A DNA stretch of 64,000 nucleotides from the NCBI GenBank assembly GCA_013396525.1, contig VWYX01000011.1:504840-568839 (forward strand), in the 5' to 3' direction. The notes under the pieces were generated by a model that did no database searches, was not told the DNA's origin, and saw only the letters and a program-made list of their open reading frames with translations. This document shows, in pieces, positions 35,211-49,700 of this stretch. This stretch comes from Chaetorhynchus papuensis (lineage: Eukaryota; Chordata; Aves; Passeriformes; Rhipiduridae). Numbering within the stretch: the first letter of the stretch is position 1; each line of letters starts with the position of its first letter. Made by a program: the position numbers and the translations under genes.

Positions 35211-38200
35211 TATTCACCAATTCCATCTGAAGTGCATATTTAAAACTTTGTTCTAAACTGTCTCAGAATCATAAACTGCTGCTGATCACATAAAATCAAC
35301 AGGCTCTGGGAGTGAAACACCCAATTCAGCACCTCTGAAAGCCCTGTGTGCAGAACACTGACATTTACATGACGGCCTGATGTGCTTCATTCAAATACCA
35401 AATTATTTCATTAAAAACCAGCAAGTTTTTAAGAACAGGCCACAGAGGGTGGCAGAGTAAACAAGAGTTAAGTCACTGTTAACTGTGTATGTATTGAACC
35501 CTTAAATTTACTTCTCAATTCAAATGTAATTATCAGCTCGTATTCAAGCCCAGAGAGTCAGGGACATAAGGATGTCCTTTGCTAATGCCAACACAGATTA
35601 CAGAAAACTACTGTGAAAATTCAGTCACATGGCTGAAAAAGGGCCCAAGGACACGATGGTTTTCCAAGTGATGTGAAAAATGTGGTGGCTGGTCAAACCC
35701 ATCTCAGGAAAAGCAAAGCACAGGCACACAAAACTAGGAAAACTAGGCTGGGAAGCGTTCTATTAATCTGGATATATTAGCTGTAACAAAATAATAGAGA
35801 AAAAAACCAAAGACAGGCTTGCAGCCTTGTCCATTCTGATCAAAATTACTGTTTTCTTTTGAAGATGTTTCAATGTCTTTAAAGTTATTAATTTTAAATG
35901 TTCAAAACCGTTTTGAAAGATTGAAACCAATTTGCACATTTTTCTTTTTTACACCAGGAATGAAGACAAGCAGCTTCCTACTCTGAGGAGTGCTATATTG
36001 CAACCAAATTTACTCTTTAGTGCAGTCTACACTTCTTGCAAGATATTTTAGTAAGAGTGACAAAGGTGATCAAATAGATAATTGAGCTAACCAACTGTGA
36101 AAGTCCAGATTTTCTTTGTAATGAAATAAGCAGCAAAGTTGATTTATCAGATCATAAAGAAAGGTAGACACAATTAAACTTGGAAAGACAAAAAATTATC
36201 AATGCCAAATGAAAATATTCTGATGCAGTAAATTCTGAAAATCCAGTGATAGAGCACAAAGAAAAATTAATGCTTTGACTCTGAAACAGCTGAAAGGAAA
36301 AGGGATTCTCCCAGCTGATTCAGCAAGGATTTGGGATCTCAAGGCTTTCCCCACTGCCTGAGCTAAACTTTGGGGTATAAGAGCACAGGAATTTATGTTT
36401 AGGTGGTGAAATTGTACTAATTCTATTTGAAATCCTGGGCTACCCATTCATTAATAATACAATAATGTGTAGATGTTGCATCCCCAAGATCTCTGTTGCC
36501 TTGATTGTGCACATATTAGAAATTTTCTAGTTGCACAGAATTTGGTTCTTCAACAGGATTTTCCATTTAACATGAAAAAGCACCTTTCAGACCTGAAAAT
36601 GAAATCATAAAAAGAAAACGCAGCTTTGAGTTTCCAAAAGAGACATTCCAAACCCCCAAACTGCCCCCTGAGTTACAGCCTGTCCCTCTAACAGGAGGAG
36701 TTCCAACACGACTTTGGGGTCCCCTGCAGCAGCAGGGGCTGCCAGATAATGTCTTTGAGGGGGTCACACCTTGGAATAAGTCTGATTAACTCAGTCTGAA
36801 AGTTGAGCTAACAGACTTTTGGACAGTAGTAAATCACTGTCAAACAATGAGAGACACGTTGATGGTTCTGACTCTTTTCTCTGTTGACACATCAATCTGT
36901 CTGTCATTCAGAGCAGAACAGAATCCACCACGTTAATGTGTTTCCACAGGCAAATTGAGAAATTGTGATTTCAATCTAATCAGCGTGGTTATTTTTGCAA
37001 ATAGCAATTTTAGCTTCTTTAAAGTTCTTCTTGTAATAAATTAAATTTTAGTTGAGGAAATGGAACACTTAGAGCTGAAAAGAAGGAAATATTAGCGCAG
37101 CTAAATTACTTCAAATTTTTTTTAGTGATAATGCTTCTGGAGAAGGTAATAGTGTCTAAAACAGTAATGAAGTTGCTACAAATGTTATCCTCCTCAAAAC
37201 TGGAGTATTCTAATTCATGGAGATACAGATGCAACAGGTATTTCAGGTGTATTAAAAATTCATGGGGTTCTTTCCCTGCTCCTTCTCCAAGCAGCATTAG
37301 CTGATACTCCTGTGTTCAGTCAGAATATTCCAATGCCCCACAAATAAATAAATAAACAAACAACCTCTGAAAAAGGCACAATTGTATCGAACCCATGGCA
37401 TTGCCCATGCAGGCCCAGATGGAGCTGGGAATCATGGAAGGCTGAGAGACTGGCTCCCTGAACTCATTTCTAACACCAAACACCACACATTTTGCATAGA
37501 AACTCTCTTTTTTTCAAGTTCACACCTGCATTTCTGGAGAAATTGGATTCAGCCAACCAGCAGAACTTGTGATGCATCTGAACTAGACCTGTGAGAATTC
37601 AAGCTTTTGCCTCCAAGAAAAGAGTGAAGTGTTTCACAGTATTTCATGTTTAAAGTGTGGGTTTCTTCTGGTACCAGATCAAACCTAAACCAACCGGCTG
37701 AGGTTCTTTTTTCCTCTGAAGTTTTATTCATGATCTTTATATTTTCAGCCTAATACTGCTCTCTGAAGATCATTTTAGTACCCACTCAAGTGCAACTCAT
37801 TTCCTTTGTGGTCCAGGAGAACAAAAATATTCTTCCCTAATTCAGTCCATATGGCTAGAGCTTGAAAGGCACCTTAATGAGACTAATATAATTTTTTTTC
37901 AGCTTTTTGAATATTTTCATTAATGGCAAGGAAAAACATGGGCATTCACAAACCAGCTAGAGCATCCTGGGCTAAAAGAGCCAAATAAAAATTATTTTTT
38001 TCAACAGATTGGATCACACACATAACCTTTGCCATTACTCTGTGCTTTACGTGAGTTAAGAGAAGAAAACATTAAATTACACAATGCCAGGTATGTAGAA
38101 ATTATAATTTCCTGCTGATAGAATTCTTCAGGCAGCTTCTCTGAAACATTAGAAAGGTTACCTATCTTAAAGAAAACCAATCCTGTTTCTCTGTATGTCA

Positions 38201-40429
38201 ACATTTTGTCAACCCCTCTGTTCCCATTTTTATACCCTTGTGGAAGACCAGGGGAAAAATATATGGTAAATCCTTATAGAATAAAAAAAAAAATAATGAT
38301 TGTGACAATTGTCTTGATATCAAAAAGCTCACGAAATCAGGACAGTTGCTTATCAGTATTAGCAGATGGAATAATGTAAACTCTAAGGCTCAAACAGGAC
38401 ACAGAATTTAAATTTGTCTACAGCCCACAGTCTATAACTTTTTTTGCCTCCACACGTACTTTCATCTTTGTGTAAATAATTCTGTATTTTACCCTTTTGG
38501 GCTTGTACCAGGCACATTTCAGATGACAACTCAGTACGTTAATGTTCAGGCACTATTTCTACTATGGCAGGCAATTATGACAGAGAATGCTTATTTTTTT
38601 CCTCTTTTCACCTGGAGGTGACCTGCCACTGGAATGCAGTTTCCTCTTTCATAGTTGTTACTCCGTAAGAGCATTAATAGCACCATGTCATGCAACATCA
38701 AGAAAAACCCCAAACAAAAAAAACCCCTCCCAGATCAGTAATCCCATTGTTACTTTGATAATAAAGAAAGGGATTTTTCCTTTATGGCTCCGGGGTGGAC
38801 ACAAACGTGACAAATAATGAGACAAAAACGCCAAGGAAAACCAGCAGGGTCTCGGGGACAAGTGACAGAGGCACGGGGAGGAGCACAGCCCTCCTGGAGC
38901 ACACTGCTGCTGAAATTTGTCTGCAAACACTCACTGCGGACGAGAAACGGAACAGAAAGTTTTGGGAACTCTTAATATTGTTAATATTGTTTCACTCCAT
39001 GCTCAAAGTATTTTAGAAATCCTTGACAATTGTTTGAGCTGGCCAGGTAATTGAATTATTTATATCTATATAAATATATATCAATAAATATATAAATATT
39101 TTTATTATAACTGAATTATTGGTATTTCACTGCACTGGTGCAGGGAAGGCTCAGGGCTGACAAACAGAAAGCAGCAGCGAGTGAATTCCAGCTGGGAATA
39201 CACGGAAACACAGCCAGCCAGGGGCATTTGAGGAAACACCAAGGCACCATAAATCAACAGGGCAGGACACGAGCTCAGCTCACCAGCAGCTGCTTCCTTG
39301 AGGAGCCGTGAGGAATTAACCCTGAGAGGTTCCATGGCACACGTGTCCTGGTGGCTGCACGGATTTTGGTCCCGGGATGTTCTCTGTGAGGGGTGCTGGA
39401 GGGAAGCAAGGACTGTCCTTCAAAGGGAGCTACCAAAACCCACTGAAGATAACACACCGAGCTCAGCTGCCATACAACTCCAGAAATTCATAGCTTTGTT
39501 AGCATGGCTAAAACAGTTCTAGTGGTTAGAGGGAGCAGAAATGTGACTCCATACAATAATTGGAATTTCCTCAAAAAACCCCCAAACCTCAGACAGAAGT
39601 TATTTCTTTTTGCAGTGTTTCCTAACCACTATTTGGCAATTTCCGATTCCTCACAGGCTTAAAGAAATCTCAAGAGAAGCATAAAATTATTGAATTAGTT
39701 TTAGATATGCTAAGCCTTTTAGCTCACATTAAATCAATGGCAAATGAGGTACATCACATTCCTAAAAGGCAGATTACTCATTCAGGATCCAAACACAACT
39801 TTGAAATATCTGGCATATGCATTTTTAAAATTCAAAATGTATTAGTAATTAATATTTGGGTAAATTCAAAAGTATTTTGATGGGGATTTTCATGAGATAA
39901 AAAATTCCACGTGACAGTTTAAGATGGATTCTTGTGGAAAAGATGATAGTAACTGCACATATATAATTAAGATTTTTTTTTTTTTGCAAATAACACAAAT
40001 TGTCATAGAAACCTCAAATAAATTCAATTCATACAATTCTTCCCATTGAGAGAGAGAGAAAAATGGACTCTGTGTAATCCATTCTTCTGCTCTATTTGTG
40101 TTATCTTATGCTTCAATTTAATTAAAACTTGTTTCAGGAGTCTCTCATGTAGTGAAACAAGGCAAATTTTAGTGTTTCAGTTTTGCAGATATGATTTAGC
40201 ATTCAAAAAAGCACCTTTACAAACCAACTCATTCTGCTGCATTTTTTAACTTTTGTAAACAGATTGCAGAGAAGGAGCCAATGCAGATCTGGACATCTTG
40301 TATGTCATCAGGCACAGCTTTTGAGTTTTTTATTGCATAAGGGATGGATTTCTGACAACACATTTTAAAAATTGCTTCTTATCCAAAAAACGACAGGCAA
40401 GAAAATTACTCATGAAGAATAATCTTTGT
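35211..40429. other. Non-coding unique sequence
   Basis: No gene is supported. Simple repeats include an AAAT/AAAC-type run at 37340-37363. The A/T tract at 39055-39112 is listed separately. The parts near 38770-38950 and 39130-39480 are more GC-rich with some CpG but show no promoter architecture or coding signature. Confidence 0.55.
39055..39112. repeat. A/T-only low-complexity tract
   Basis: Apart from two C residues this is A/T, dominated by TATA/AAATAT units (tatatctatataaatatata and following). It is likely a decayed microsatellite. Confidence 0.8.
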
Positions 40430-40720
40430 TCAGCAAGAGCAGTCCCCCCACGTTCTCTGCAATGGCCGAGCGGGGTGGCTGCACGTGGAACACCAGACGG
40501 AACCCAGGGGACAAAATCTCCCCAAAACTCCTGCCACGGGGGGTTTCCACAGCAGTTTGTGGCTTCCACTCCAGCCCCTGGCCTGGAGAAGGAGCAGAGG
40601 CATCGGAGCTTTCCATAACCAGGGGTCTGTAACTACCAAATCTGTCGGAATAAGAATAAAGTCGGATTTTCAGACACCTTTCTCTGGACAGTGCGCTAAA
40701 CTCCACACCTTTTATTGATT
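40430..40720. other. GC- and CpG-rich island, possible LTR remnant
   Basis: About 11 CpG sites occur in under 300 bases (ggccgagcggggtggc, gcacgtgg, cagacgg, catcgg, gtcggaataag, gtgcgctaa), unlike the flanking AT-rich DNA. On the plus strand gaataagaataaagtcgg contains AATAAA and is followed by a C-rich tail, which is reminiscent of a retroviral R/U5. I could not find TG...CA termini or a target-site duplication. The overlapping frames on both strands are probably a consequence of the GC content. Alternatives are an isolated CpG island or a lncRNA exon. Confidence 0.3.
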
Positions 40721-43700
40721 TTTTTTTTTTCCAATAGTCGTTATGACAATTGTATGGATTATGATAGTTACAGAGCTTTCAAAAATTTGTTAGTTTTCCA
40801 ACGTCATTCATTAAAGAAAATAATAATTAATAAGAGGGAAAGTTTCTTTACAAATGTTGAGGCTGTCTGAGGAGCTGGAGATGTTTGGTAGAAGAAAGTG
40901 GTCGATGTTCACCATGGCAAAGGATGAACAGAGTATTGCAAGGTTTAGTCCAAAGGCATATGAAATACATTGCATTTGTAATGTAATAAAACCTGTATAA
41001 AAAACTTGAATTTTCTAGCTATTCTAACATTTTCGTAAGAAAAAGAAAATTCCACTCGTAGACTTTACACAATTCAAAATCAATGCCATCAACTGTATTA
41101 AACTTGTCAGGAGGGAGATCCAACATAGCTGAACAGGTGTAATCAAGAAATAAATATTATTATGGAATGATGGGGGAGAAAGGTGAGACTATGCTGCTGA
41201 CAAGTGTATGCTATTTCATAATAAAATTCTACTTTCATCTGTAATAACGATCTGAGAAAGATGATGCAAAAATTTTTAGAAGCATTTAAAAATCCTTACC
41301 TGATGAGAATTTGAAAAGACTAGAAAGTCTAACTCAGACAGCCACGAATACAAGGATACACCATAAAAAACTCACACTCACTAATGGCATGTGCAGAATA
41401 TCCCGAATTCCTCGCTGTGTGTTCAGGACCTCATCTGGAGAACATCCAAACACGAGGTGGTTCCTCTCCAATGAGTTGATCTTCCCTGACATCCCTGTTC
41501 CCTTGTTCTGGACTTCCTGAACAGAAATCCTGTCCCATCTCTCTCCTACATGGCAATGTATTGCACAGACCCTCCAGCACTTCAGATTCTCTGCAAAATA
41601 GACAATTTTGGGGAACAGCACCCGATTCTTCACGTGTTCTGCTTTCCTGCAGGGAATCTACAGTCACTGTGAATGTGTCACTTTTCCCCAGCCTCCATCC
41701 ACGGTCTCACACACCCAGCAACCCTCTCCTCTGGCAGCTTTCCTTCTTTCCCAGAACAGAAACCACTCATACATTTTACTCCCTTTCTCGAAATACTGCT
41801 CATGGTATTAATTACAACCCCACCACTACTTCTTTAATTTGCAAATGTACTGCTCTTCTCCTGCAGAGGACAGTCCTTTGACTTCATCTTACCCATTTAC
41901 CTTTCAACCTTCACATGGCCTTCAATTCACCTAACAAATTAATTCATGTCTGGTGGTCACAGACCTATTTCTGGCCAAACCAGAGGTTTTTTCTGTTCTG
42001 ATCTTCTGTAAATTCTGTTTCTCTTTCCTGTTATCCCTTCCTTTCAGATCATCTCGCACAACTCTTACAAATCTGTTTGTTGCATCACATGACATTATTT
42101 CAACTATAAATATTAAGTAAAAATTTTTCTCATTAAAAAAATGAACATAATATTTGAAACACAGTTAAATAGCAACCATCTAAATAGAACTTGAGCCATA
42201 CAGCGAATAAAAAACCCCAGTTTGAATTCCTGCACGGTATCTGTTACATCTCTGCCAAAAAAAAAGAATGAGTTGAGTGCAAAATGAACCTCTTGTTTTC
42301 CAACAAATACTACTTAGCTTTAGCTCATAACATTAGCTGAGAAGATTAGGCCTATGAAAACTCAATTTTCCCAGTCCAATGGGAATAGTGGAAAATAATA
42401 CACAACAAAATAATAAAACCAGCCTTGTTTTACTCAAAAGAAACTAACACTGTGTCAACGTCCCCTTCCAGTGATTGATGAAGTAATATGGAACTACACC
42501 AAAATAGGGGTTTGCTATCATTTAGAAAAACAAACACATTGGAGTCAAGCAAGGAAACAATTGTACAGATAAAAACCCCAAAGCACCGACAAGGCAAGAA
42601 CACAATACAGTACAGAAAAATATGGAGAAGTACAGAGATAGCAGTGGGATTCTTTTAGCTGCCCAGCTAATCAGGGACAAAGTGCTGACAGGGCCTGGTA
42701 ATGCACTGGAAAAACGCTGAAATTCCAGGCCTTCCCTTCCCTGATTGTCTTGTTGATAAAGATGTACAAGGTCCCATGAGCCAGGGACACATCTCAGGTC
42801 ATGGCCTTTGCACAGTGCAGATGAACCAAGGGAAACCGGGGGGAGAAGGGCCTTGACTGCAAGAGTTGTAGGGAAAAGCATCATGTCCCAGGCAACCCCA
42901 TCTCCCACACAACCTCTGCTTCTGAGGCACCATGGAAGTGCCACCAGGGCTGAAGGTGTGAGCTCCAGCAGCATTCCTCAGCAGGAGGAGTTTTCAATGA
43001 AGTAGCCCTTAGGAGAAATGTGGACCCAAACAGTCTTCCACACTTTTAAAGAAACTAAAAATAACTCCTGAAGTGTGTAATACGGATCAAGGTTCTACTG
43101 AATTTTCAACTGCGTTCGTAGGAATCTGCCTTCTAAAATTTGTAGCTCATTTATTAAAAAGGATAGCTTTGTTTCAGCACTCCAAAAGCTATGGAAATAG
43201 ATGCATGGGTTCTTAAAAGCTGCTGTTAGACACACCTGCATTTGTCACAGCCTGGACAAGCATGAGCACACCTGGACAATGGTCATGGCTAGAGATGGTA
43301 ATCGTGGCTGATTTGGTAATTGTGGGGACTCCTCTTCCTTTTCTTGGAAAGCATCCATAGAACTGAATAGATTTTTCCCTAATTTTGTATGTACATTTCA
43401 CTCCTGTCATGAGAGTGTTTGAGCTCTTTCCTGATTAACTTCATCGTTTACATTTGCTTAAGTTCCAAGATGAGTGTGCGGTGCTGTGGGACTGTGAATC
43501 TCCCCAGAGTGCTCTTGAAAGGTTTTGTCACTGGAGAGAAGAAATTTAACCTAGAGGGAATAAGGTCTGTAAAGAAAACAACAGAACTATAAACTCGGGG
43601 AAGTACCTGGAAGAGAAAGGGAACTGGCTGCTAACTGTATTTGACTTGAATGATAGCCTGAGCTAGGCGAAGTTATGAAGCCAGGCAGGTAAAATCAGAA

Positions 43701-46700
43701 GGAGGTACTATTTTGAACAAAGGCACAGGAGACATCAGCTGTGAGGGGCTGACAGAGAGAAGGATCTTGTGCTGAGGCCCCAGGTTGTCAGACTCCCAAG
43801 TTAGCTTAAAGGTCACCTCTGAAAGATAGCGTTTCAAAGGGCAAATATTACAAGGTTGCCCTCTCTGCTCCTCCAGCTGAATTAGGCCTCCAAGAGATCG
43901 ACTTTGAAGGATGGCACTCCAGAGTTCTGCCTCTTCTCTCGCATCATTTGTCTATGTTAGGAGACAACACTTTATATATTTACCTCAGGATCAGCAATGC
44001 AAAGAGCAAGATTACATGCAACGATAGAGAACATGTGCATTTATCATGATAACTATCTACTACAGAATACCAGAGCAAGAAAATTAGGTGGGTGAGGCTT
44101 GCTTTGTTTTTTGTGAAATACCGGTAGAATCACTAAAAAAGGGCTTGCCAAGACAGGGAGATTTTTTTTATTTGTAAAGGAAGTAAAACAAAAATTGGCC
44201 TGCAAATTCTTAGAAAGCGTCAATGACAGCTTGTGCAACTGAAGGAGGTGCTACACGAAATGTTCTTAACTTTGTAGAGAGAAGCTTGCTGAGGATGGGT
44301 GGGTATAAGGCAAGTGGAATGGGATGAGAAAGTTTAGAATCTAAAAAAAAGAAAACCAAGAAACCAGCAAAGTAAAATCTGTTGATTTTAAGCAGGTAGA
44401 TCAAATGATGAGCACTCCAAAAGTGAATTACTCAGGGATGTCACAGAGTGAAGCACCCAGAAAACAGGTCAGAAGGGGATGCATACAATAACATGGGGTT
44501 ACTCTCAGAAGGACACAGTGGCAAGTAGCAAGAAACATTGAAGTTATTAAAGCAAAAAAGAAGTCGTGCTGTGACGAACATGGTGGCTCAGTAGCTTCAC
44601 ATTCAATGGCATCATCAACAAATGACAATTACTGGCTAAAACCTTCAACCATGTGCACCCACCGTCACTCCATGGCCAGGCAGGGAGGGGACTGTCACAA
44701 ATATAAACTAGAAAGAGGTAAAATCTCAGTCTGGAATAGAGAAATAACAGGTCAGAAAGCACTGACTAAAACAGACCCTTTCGCATTAGCAGGAGATGAT
44801 AATCTGCCAGCTGGTTAACTGTTCACAGGATCTCAGGGTAAGTACTGGTGTCTTGGAGGATGGAAAAAGGACAAAGAGCTGCAAAGCTGACAATATCAAT
44901 GATCAGGAAATAGAAGAGCAGGAAATGGGACGTGGAGCTGGGAACTGGAGTCTGTGGTCCGTAATCAAAGGCATCACTTGCAAATCCTGGTAATAAGGAA
45001 ATAGAAGTCAACAAACACCACTTTGCTAAAAACAGTGCAAAGAAAATCCACCTTATTTCATTTTGCATAACATTTCTTTCTTTCTTAAATATGACTTAAA
45101 AATGAAGAAATAAAATAAATCTAGGAAGGCTCTGGCTTGAGAGTCTTGCAAACAGTTCTTGGGATTCTAAAGAAGAGTTTTTGAAAAATGAAACATTACC
45201 TTAGGAAAATGGAAGAACTTTCGCTGAGCACTAGAGACAAACATTTATGGGATATGCCAGGGACCTCAGAAGGAGCCATTCCATGTGGGAAAAACTTGCA
45301 CTGTACCATGAGACAAAACTCCTCAATTAAGATTCATGTAATTCTAAAAGTTCTTTGGCATAACTTTAAGTACATTTGTACATCGCAAAGTGACAAAATC
45401 AAAATGAATCAGAAAATTGGACTCTTCACCCAGAACACCTTTCTAATTGTAAAGTTTCCTTTTGACATGGATATAATTCAAAAATATTTCTAATTTAATA
45501 TTACAGCTGCTGTAAAAGAAAGCCAGGGAAAGATGTTGGTCCAGCACAGTGTCTTATGATAAGCAAATCTGTATTTAGTGAACAGATAATTTGGTAAGTG
45601 ATCAGATCAAGAGATATCCTCACCTAAGGAAAAACCCTTCCCTACTCCAAATTTCCTATGAATCTCCTGACTCATATTTCTTCTTTTCACTCCTTGATCA
45701 CAATTTCTATTCAGCACCTTGGAAAATTCTTATAAGTCTAAGAAAAATACATTGTGCTTAAGCAACTCCTGCCTTGCACTAATCTTCTGACTTCATATTT
45801 GCCATCTTTCTACACTATCCAGAGTGTGCTTAGTCTGCAAAAGTAGCATGGAAAATTTTTAATTCTCTTGAAATACCTGGCACTGAGCAACGTAAGGTGA
45901 AAGAAATTAAATTTTGTGGAATATCATTTGGCTTTGATACAATTTACCCTACATTGTACACTAACTCCAAATTGAAAATCAGTTTTTTGTTCAAGACCCC
46001 TTCTTCAAAAAATTAAGCTGTAGACAAGAAATCCTCTTTCTGTGGTTTTTTCACAGGTGTAGTCATCGACCCCTGAATATTTGTCCCCCCTTTTTAGGAT
46101 ATAAACAGCTTTGTTATTAACCCTCAGAGTTTCTGACCTTGCTGCTTTTGTGAAATAATAGTGTGAGAGTGGAATTTTCTTCCAAATGAAATGTTTACTC
46201 TATAAAGCTGTAACTGCTATATTGCATTATATTTTTATGTTTATTGTTATGAAATGATGTTATTTGTAAGTATAATTCTGTAATAAAAACAAAACAAAGA
46301 TTGATGCTGAAAGAGAATGAAATTTCAGAACATGCTATAAAACTAATCTAATACTGGAAAATCATAAAAAGGTGCAATTACTCTATTTACAGGTAAAAAG
46401 GAGAAACAACTGCACACATAAAAATAAAAGCTTTACTGTTATAGTGAGACACTTATGAACATTGGAATGAAAGCGAAGTCCTCCTACAAACAAAGGGGTT
46501 AATCTTAACTGTGCATCCCTTTCGAACATTATTTTAATGCTATAAAACCTGTTTCTTTACTCAACAGTGCCTTTGCATAATGAATGTTGTGGCTGCTGCA
46601 GAAGTTGCCTGAGTCTTTCCACATAAATCACTCTGCAGTCAAACTCCTTTTGTTTTGCAGAGCTGATGTTCAGTCACAATATTCTCTTTGATGCTGTTCT

Positions 46701-49700
46701 GGAAGTACCAATTCGTACTGATGAAAGGTGCAGATTTTAAAACCCACCCACTAAATATATGTAGAGCCTTCAGAAATATCAAAGGATGAGCCAAAAAAGG
46801 TGCTTTGGGATGGGGCCAGTTGGAGCCACAGAATTACGTGTGAGGGGTGGAAGGGACAAGGAGAATTTATGTCTGATTATTCCTGGTTTATCCTAGAAAA
46901 CCTCTAACACATCTGGGAAGCTCCTGGGGTAGAGAATTCGTGGGAAACAGTTTAGAAATCTGTAAAAAATACAGTCCACAAGAAACATGAATGTTTGGTC
47001 TTCTAGCAATATTTTCAGTTTTGAGTTGAATGGGTTGAAATTTCCTCCATGTTAGAGGAGCTACTTTGACAGAGTTTCAAGGCAAATTTGTTGCAGTTTA
47101 TTAGACAACCAGTGAAAACAACCCGTGATTTTGCACCACTGTCCTCAAAGGACAAGGAAATGCCTCCATGTGACACCAAACTCATTATCAAGGGATCAGA
47201 TAAATCTGGAAAGCAAAGTGGCATGTTGGTACAAGGGTGACTTCCAGGTCACGTCCCATCTCACTGGAGTGTTCTTGTATGGTGTAATAGAAAGACACAA
47301 AATGAATTTACCTCAGCCCACCCATAACAGAACAAAAAAAGCCAACAACTTCTTTGCAGAATTTCCTGAGTATGGGTACCAACATCTGAAATATCCATCC
47401 ACCACTGACTTTGACGACAAAAAAAATGGTGTTGGTATAGCCAAAGAATTTATTTGTAAGGGAAGATCACATCTCATCCACCAAAATCAGAAACTACATC
47501 CTCTTTTTGGAATTTAATGTGCAAAAAGATAAGAGGGAACCATATAATCCAAAGCAAAATGGAAAAAGCCAATGGAAAGAGCTACTTCCTGAGCTATAGT
47601 AATTAAAAGCCTTGACATATCTATGAAAGAAGGGCCTGGATAATCTTTATTATACTGTAAGCAAGGCAAATGGCAGATTGATATCCCTTGGCACAGGAAC
47701 ACGCTACTAAATATTTGAAGACAAGCTGTGACTTCAAATATCACATCCAACTGCAACTTTAATTTTTTTTTTTTGCAGAAAAAGCAACTCATGCTGAGGA
47801 AGATATGGCTTATTTGAAACTTATTTACTGTCATAACAGATGGTGAAGACTAGAGAGAATATAAATGAAAAATATGGGGGCCCAATAAATGTCAAGGCTC
47901 CCAACTTGGTTTGTAAAATTAAAAGAAAAAAAAAAGAAATAAGCTATATCTATGCAAGATACAGAAACTTAACAGAATAGATTAGCTTTTTAACATCTTG
48001 GAAATAACCATTTTTCTGCCCACACAACGTGAGATCAAAAATTGCACTGATTTTACAGTCACTGCCATCTTGAAAAAGTTATACAGCATGATCTATGCAG
48101 AGTTACTATTATCCAAAGCTCCTTTTCAGGTTTTTTACCCCTAAAATTTTGGCAGATTATGACAATTTTATCAATTACATCTACAATGGCCAATATAGTT
48201 TCCTATGAACCCTTGGTGGGGTAGAGGCTTTTTTGGCTGTGTTGGTAACCCCACAAGTATAACCTGCAGAAAGAGGTCAGAGCTTGAGGCAGGGTACAGA
48301 TGCAGGGCCTTCTGCTGATGGGGAATTAGAACTGAGTCTGGGGTTCTCAGTTTTAAGCAAAAAACCAAAATTTTAAAATAATGAAATCTGCAAAACCAAA
48401 ATTATCCTTTACACTCAGTCCTCTTTAGTCCTCACCACAACCTCTCCTGACTTCAGAGAGAACTGAGGACTCAGGACTATAAAAAGAATCTGACATCCCA
48501 CAAAACTGTACTTTGGGCTCTCTTCACAGAAGAGGATCCTGGCATGATGCATCCATCCTTATTTTCTGAAGTGTGCAGGGGAAATAGGAAATGCTAAGGA
48601 ACAAAATCCCTTCACTGGTGGAGGGAAACTGCATTTGTGTTGCTCCTGGAGCCATTACTGTCTTGGCAATGCCTCTGCTATCAAAACCAAACAAAATTAA
48701 GGCAGAACTAAACCGAAGTGCAAATGATATCCATGAAAATCTGAAATAAATTGTCAATGTGAACTTATGTAATGAAGCTGAGCAAGTCTTTATCTTACTG
48801 GAAAGCAGAGCTTCCATGGTGACACTGCGCCGTGAATTGACAGTGCAGTTCACAGAAGAGCACAAAGCCAACAGCTAAAAAATAGATATTATTCTATATT
48901 TAGCTCCTCCCTTGCTGTCTTATGTCACCCAGATGACTAGAAAATACACCACTAATGCAGTATTTCATTCACTAAAATACTTCACAGCTCATTTTACTCT
49001 AAATCTAGAAATGAATTTCAGAACGTGGTAAGAAATGTAGTATTAAATATCCCATAATGGCACAAAGAGAAATAAGATTGTGAGTATATTTTTATACATT
49101 TTTTTCTTAATGAAAAACAAGGAAACATACACAAAGTATTTGAGTTTTTCATGCTGCTGCCTTTTATGTTTTCTGTGCATTGTATTTGAATGCTGTTCTC
49201 TTGATTATGTTCTCTGAAACACTTGTTTGAAGTAAGATACTTTATTTTAATAAGTGGAACAAAGCTTTGAATAGCTTGGTTCAAAAAACAGTTTTAAATG
49301 AAAGGAGCTGTTGCTAAGCACAGGGATCTTTGCCAAATACTTTTTAAATGGTTTATTGTGCCCTAGCAATCCTGAGATTAAAAACATCTCTTGAATTACA
49401 ATGACACATCAAAAAATAAAATTAATGTGGGGGTTTTCATTACGAGAACTGAGCCTCTGTGTGTTATTCTTTCCATTAGATAAGAAAGAAACATACTGTG
49501 GTACATTGTTTTTGCTGTCAGAGCGAGCTTTTAGGCAAATATACACTATCACACTATATCCCTCATGGATTCGATCACGTAGTCTACAAGTTCTTCTCTT
49601 AATTTAACTTAATGCGGTGGATTTAAGGGATTGACTGTATATTTTCACATATTTTTCTGCACTGGGGATGAGCTATTTTTAGACTCCTTAAGTCTTCATC

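Noticed and set aside
42522..42974. 150-codon minus-strand frame with hydrophobic stretches
   Set aside because: No domain, signal-peptide plus membrane pattern or splice/promoter context that holds up; the hydrophobicity follows from antisense A/G-rich sequence.
46826..46866. CR1-like phrase ccacagaattacgtg...gtggaagggac
   Set aside because: Similarity covers only about 40 bases with several mismatches; too weak to list as an element.
47125..47517. 130-codon plus-strand frame
   Set aside because: No family resemblance, no supporting gene structure, and of a length expected by chance in 64 kb.
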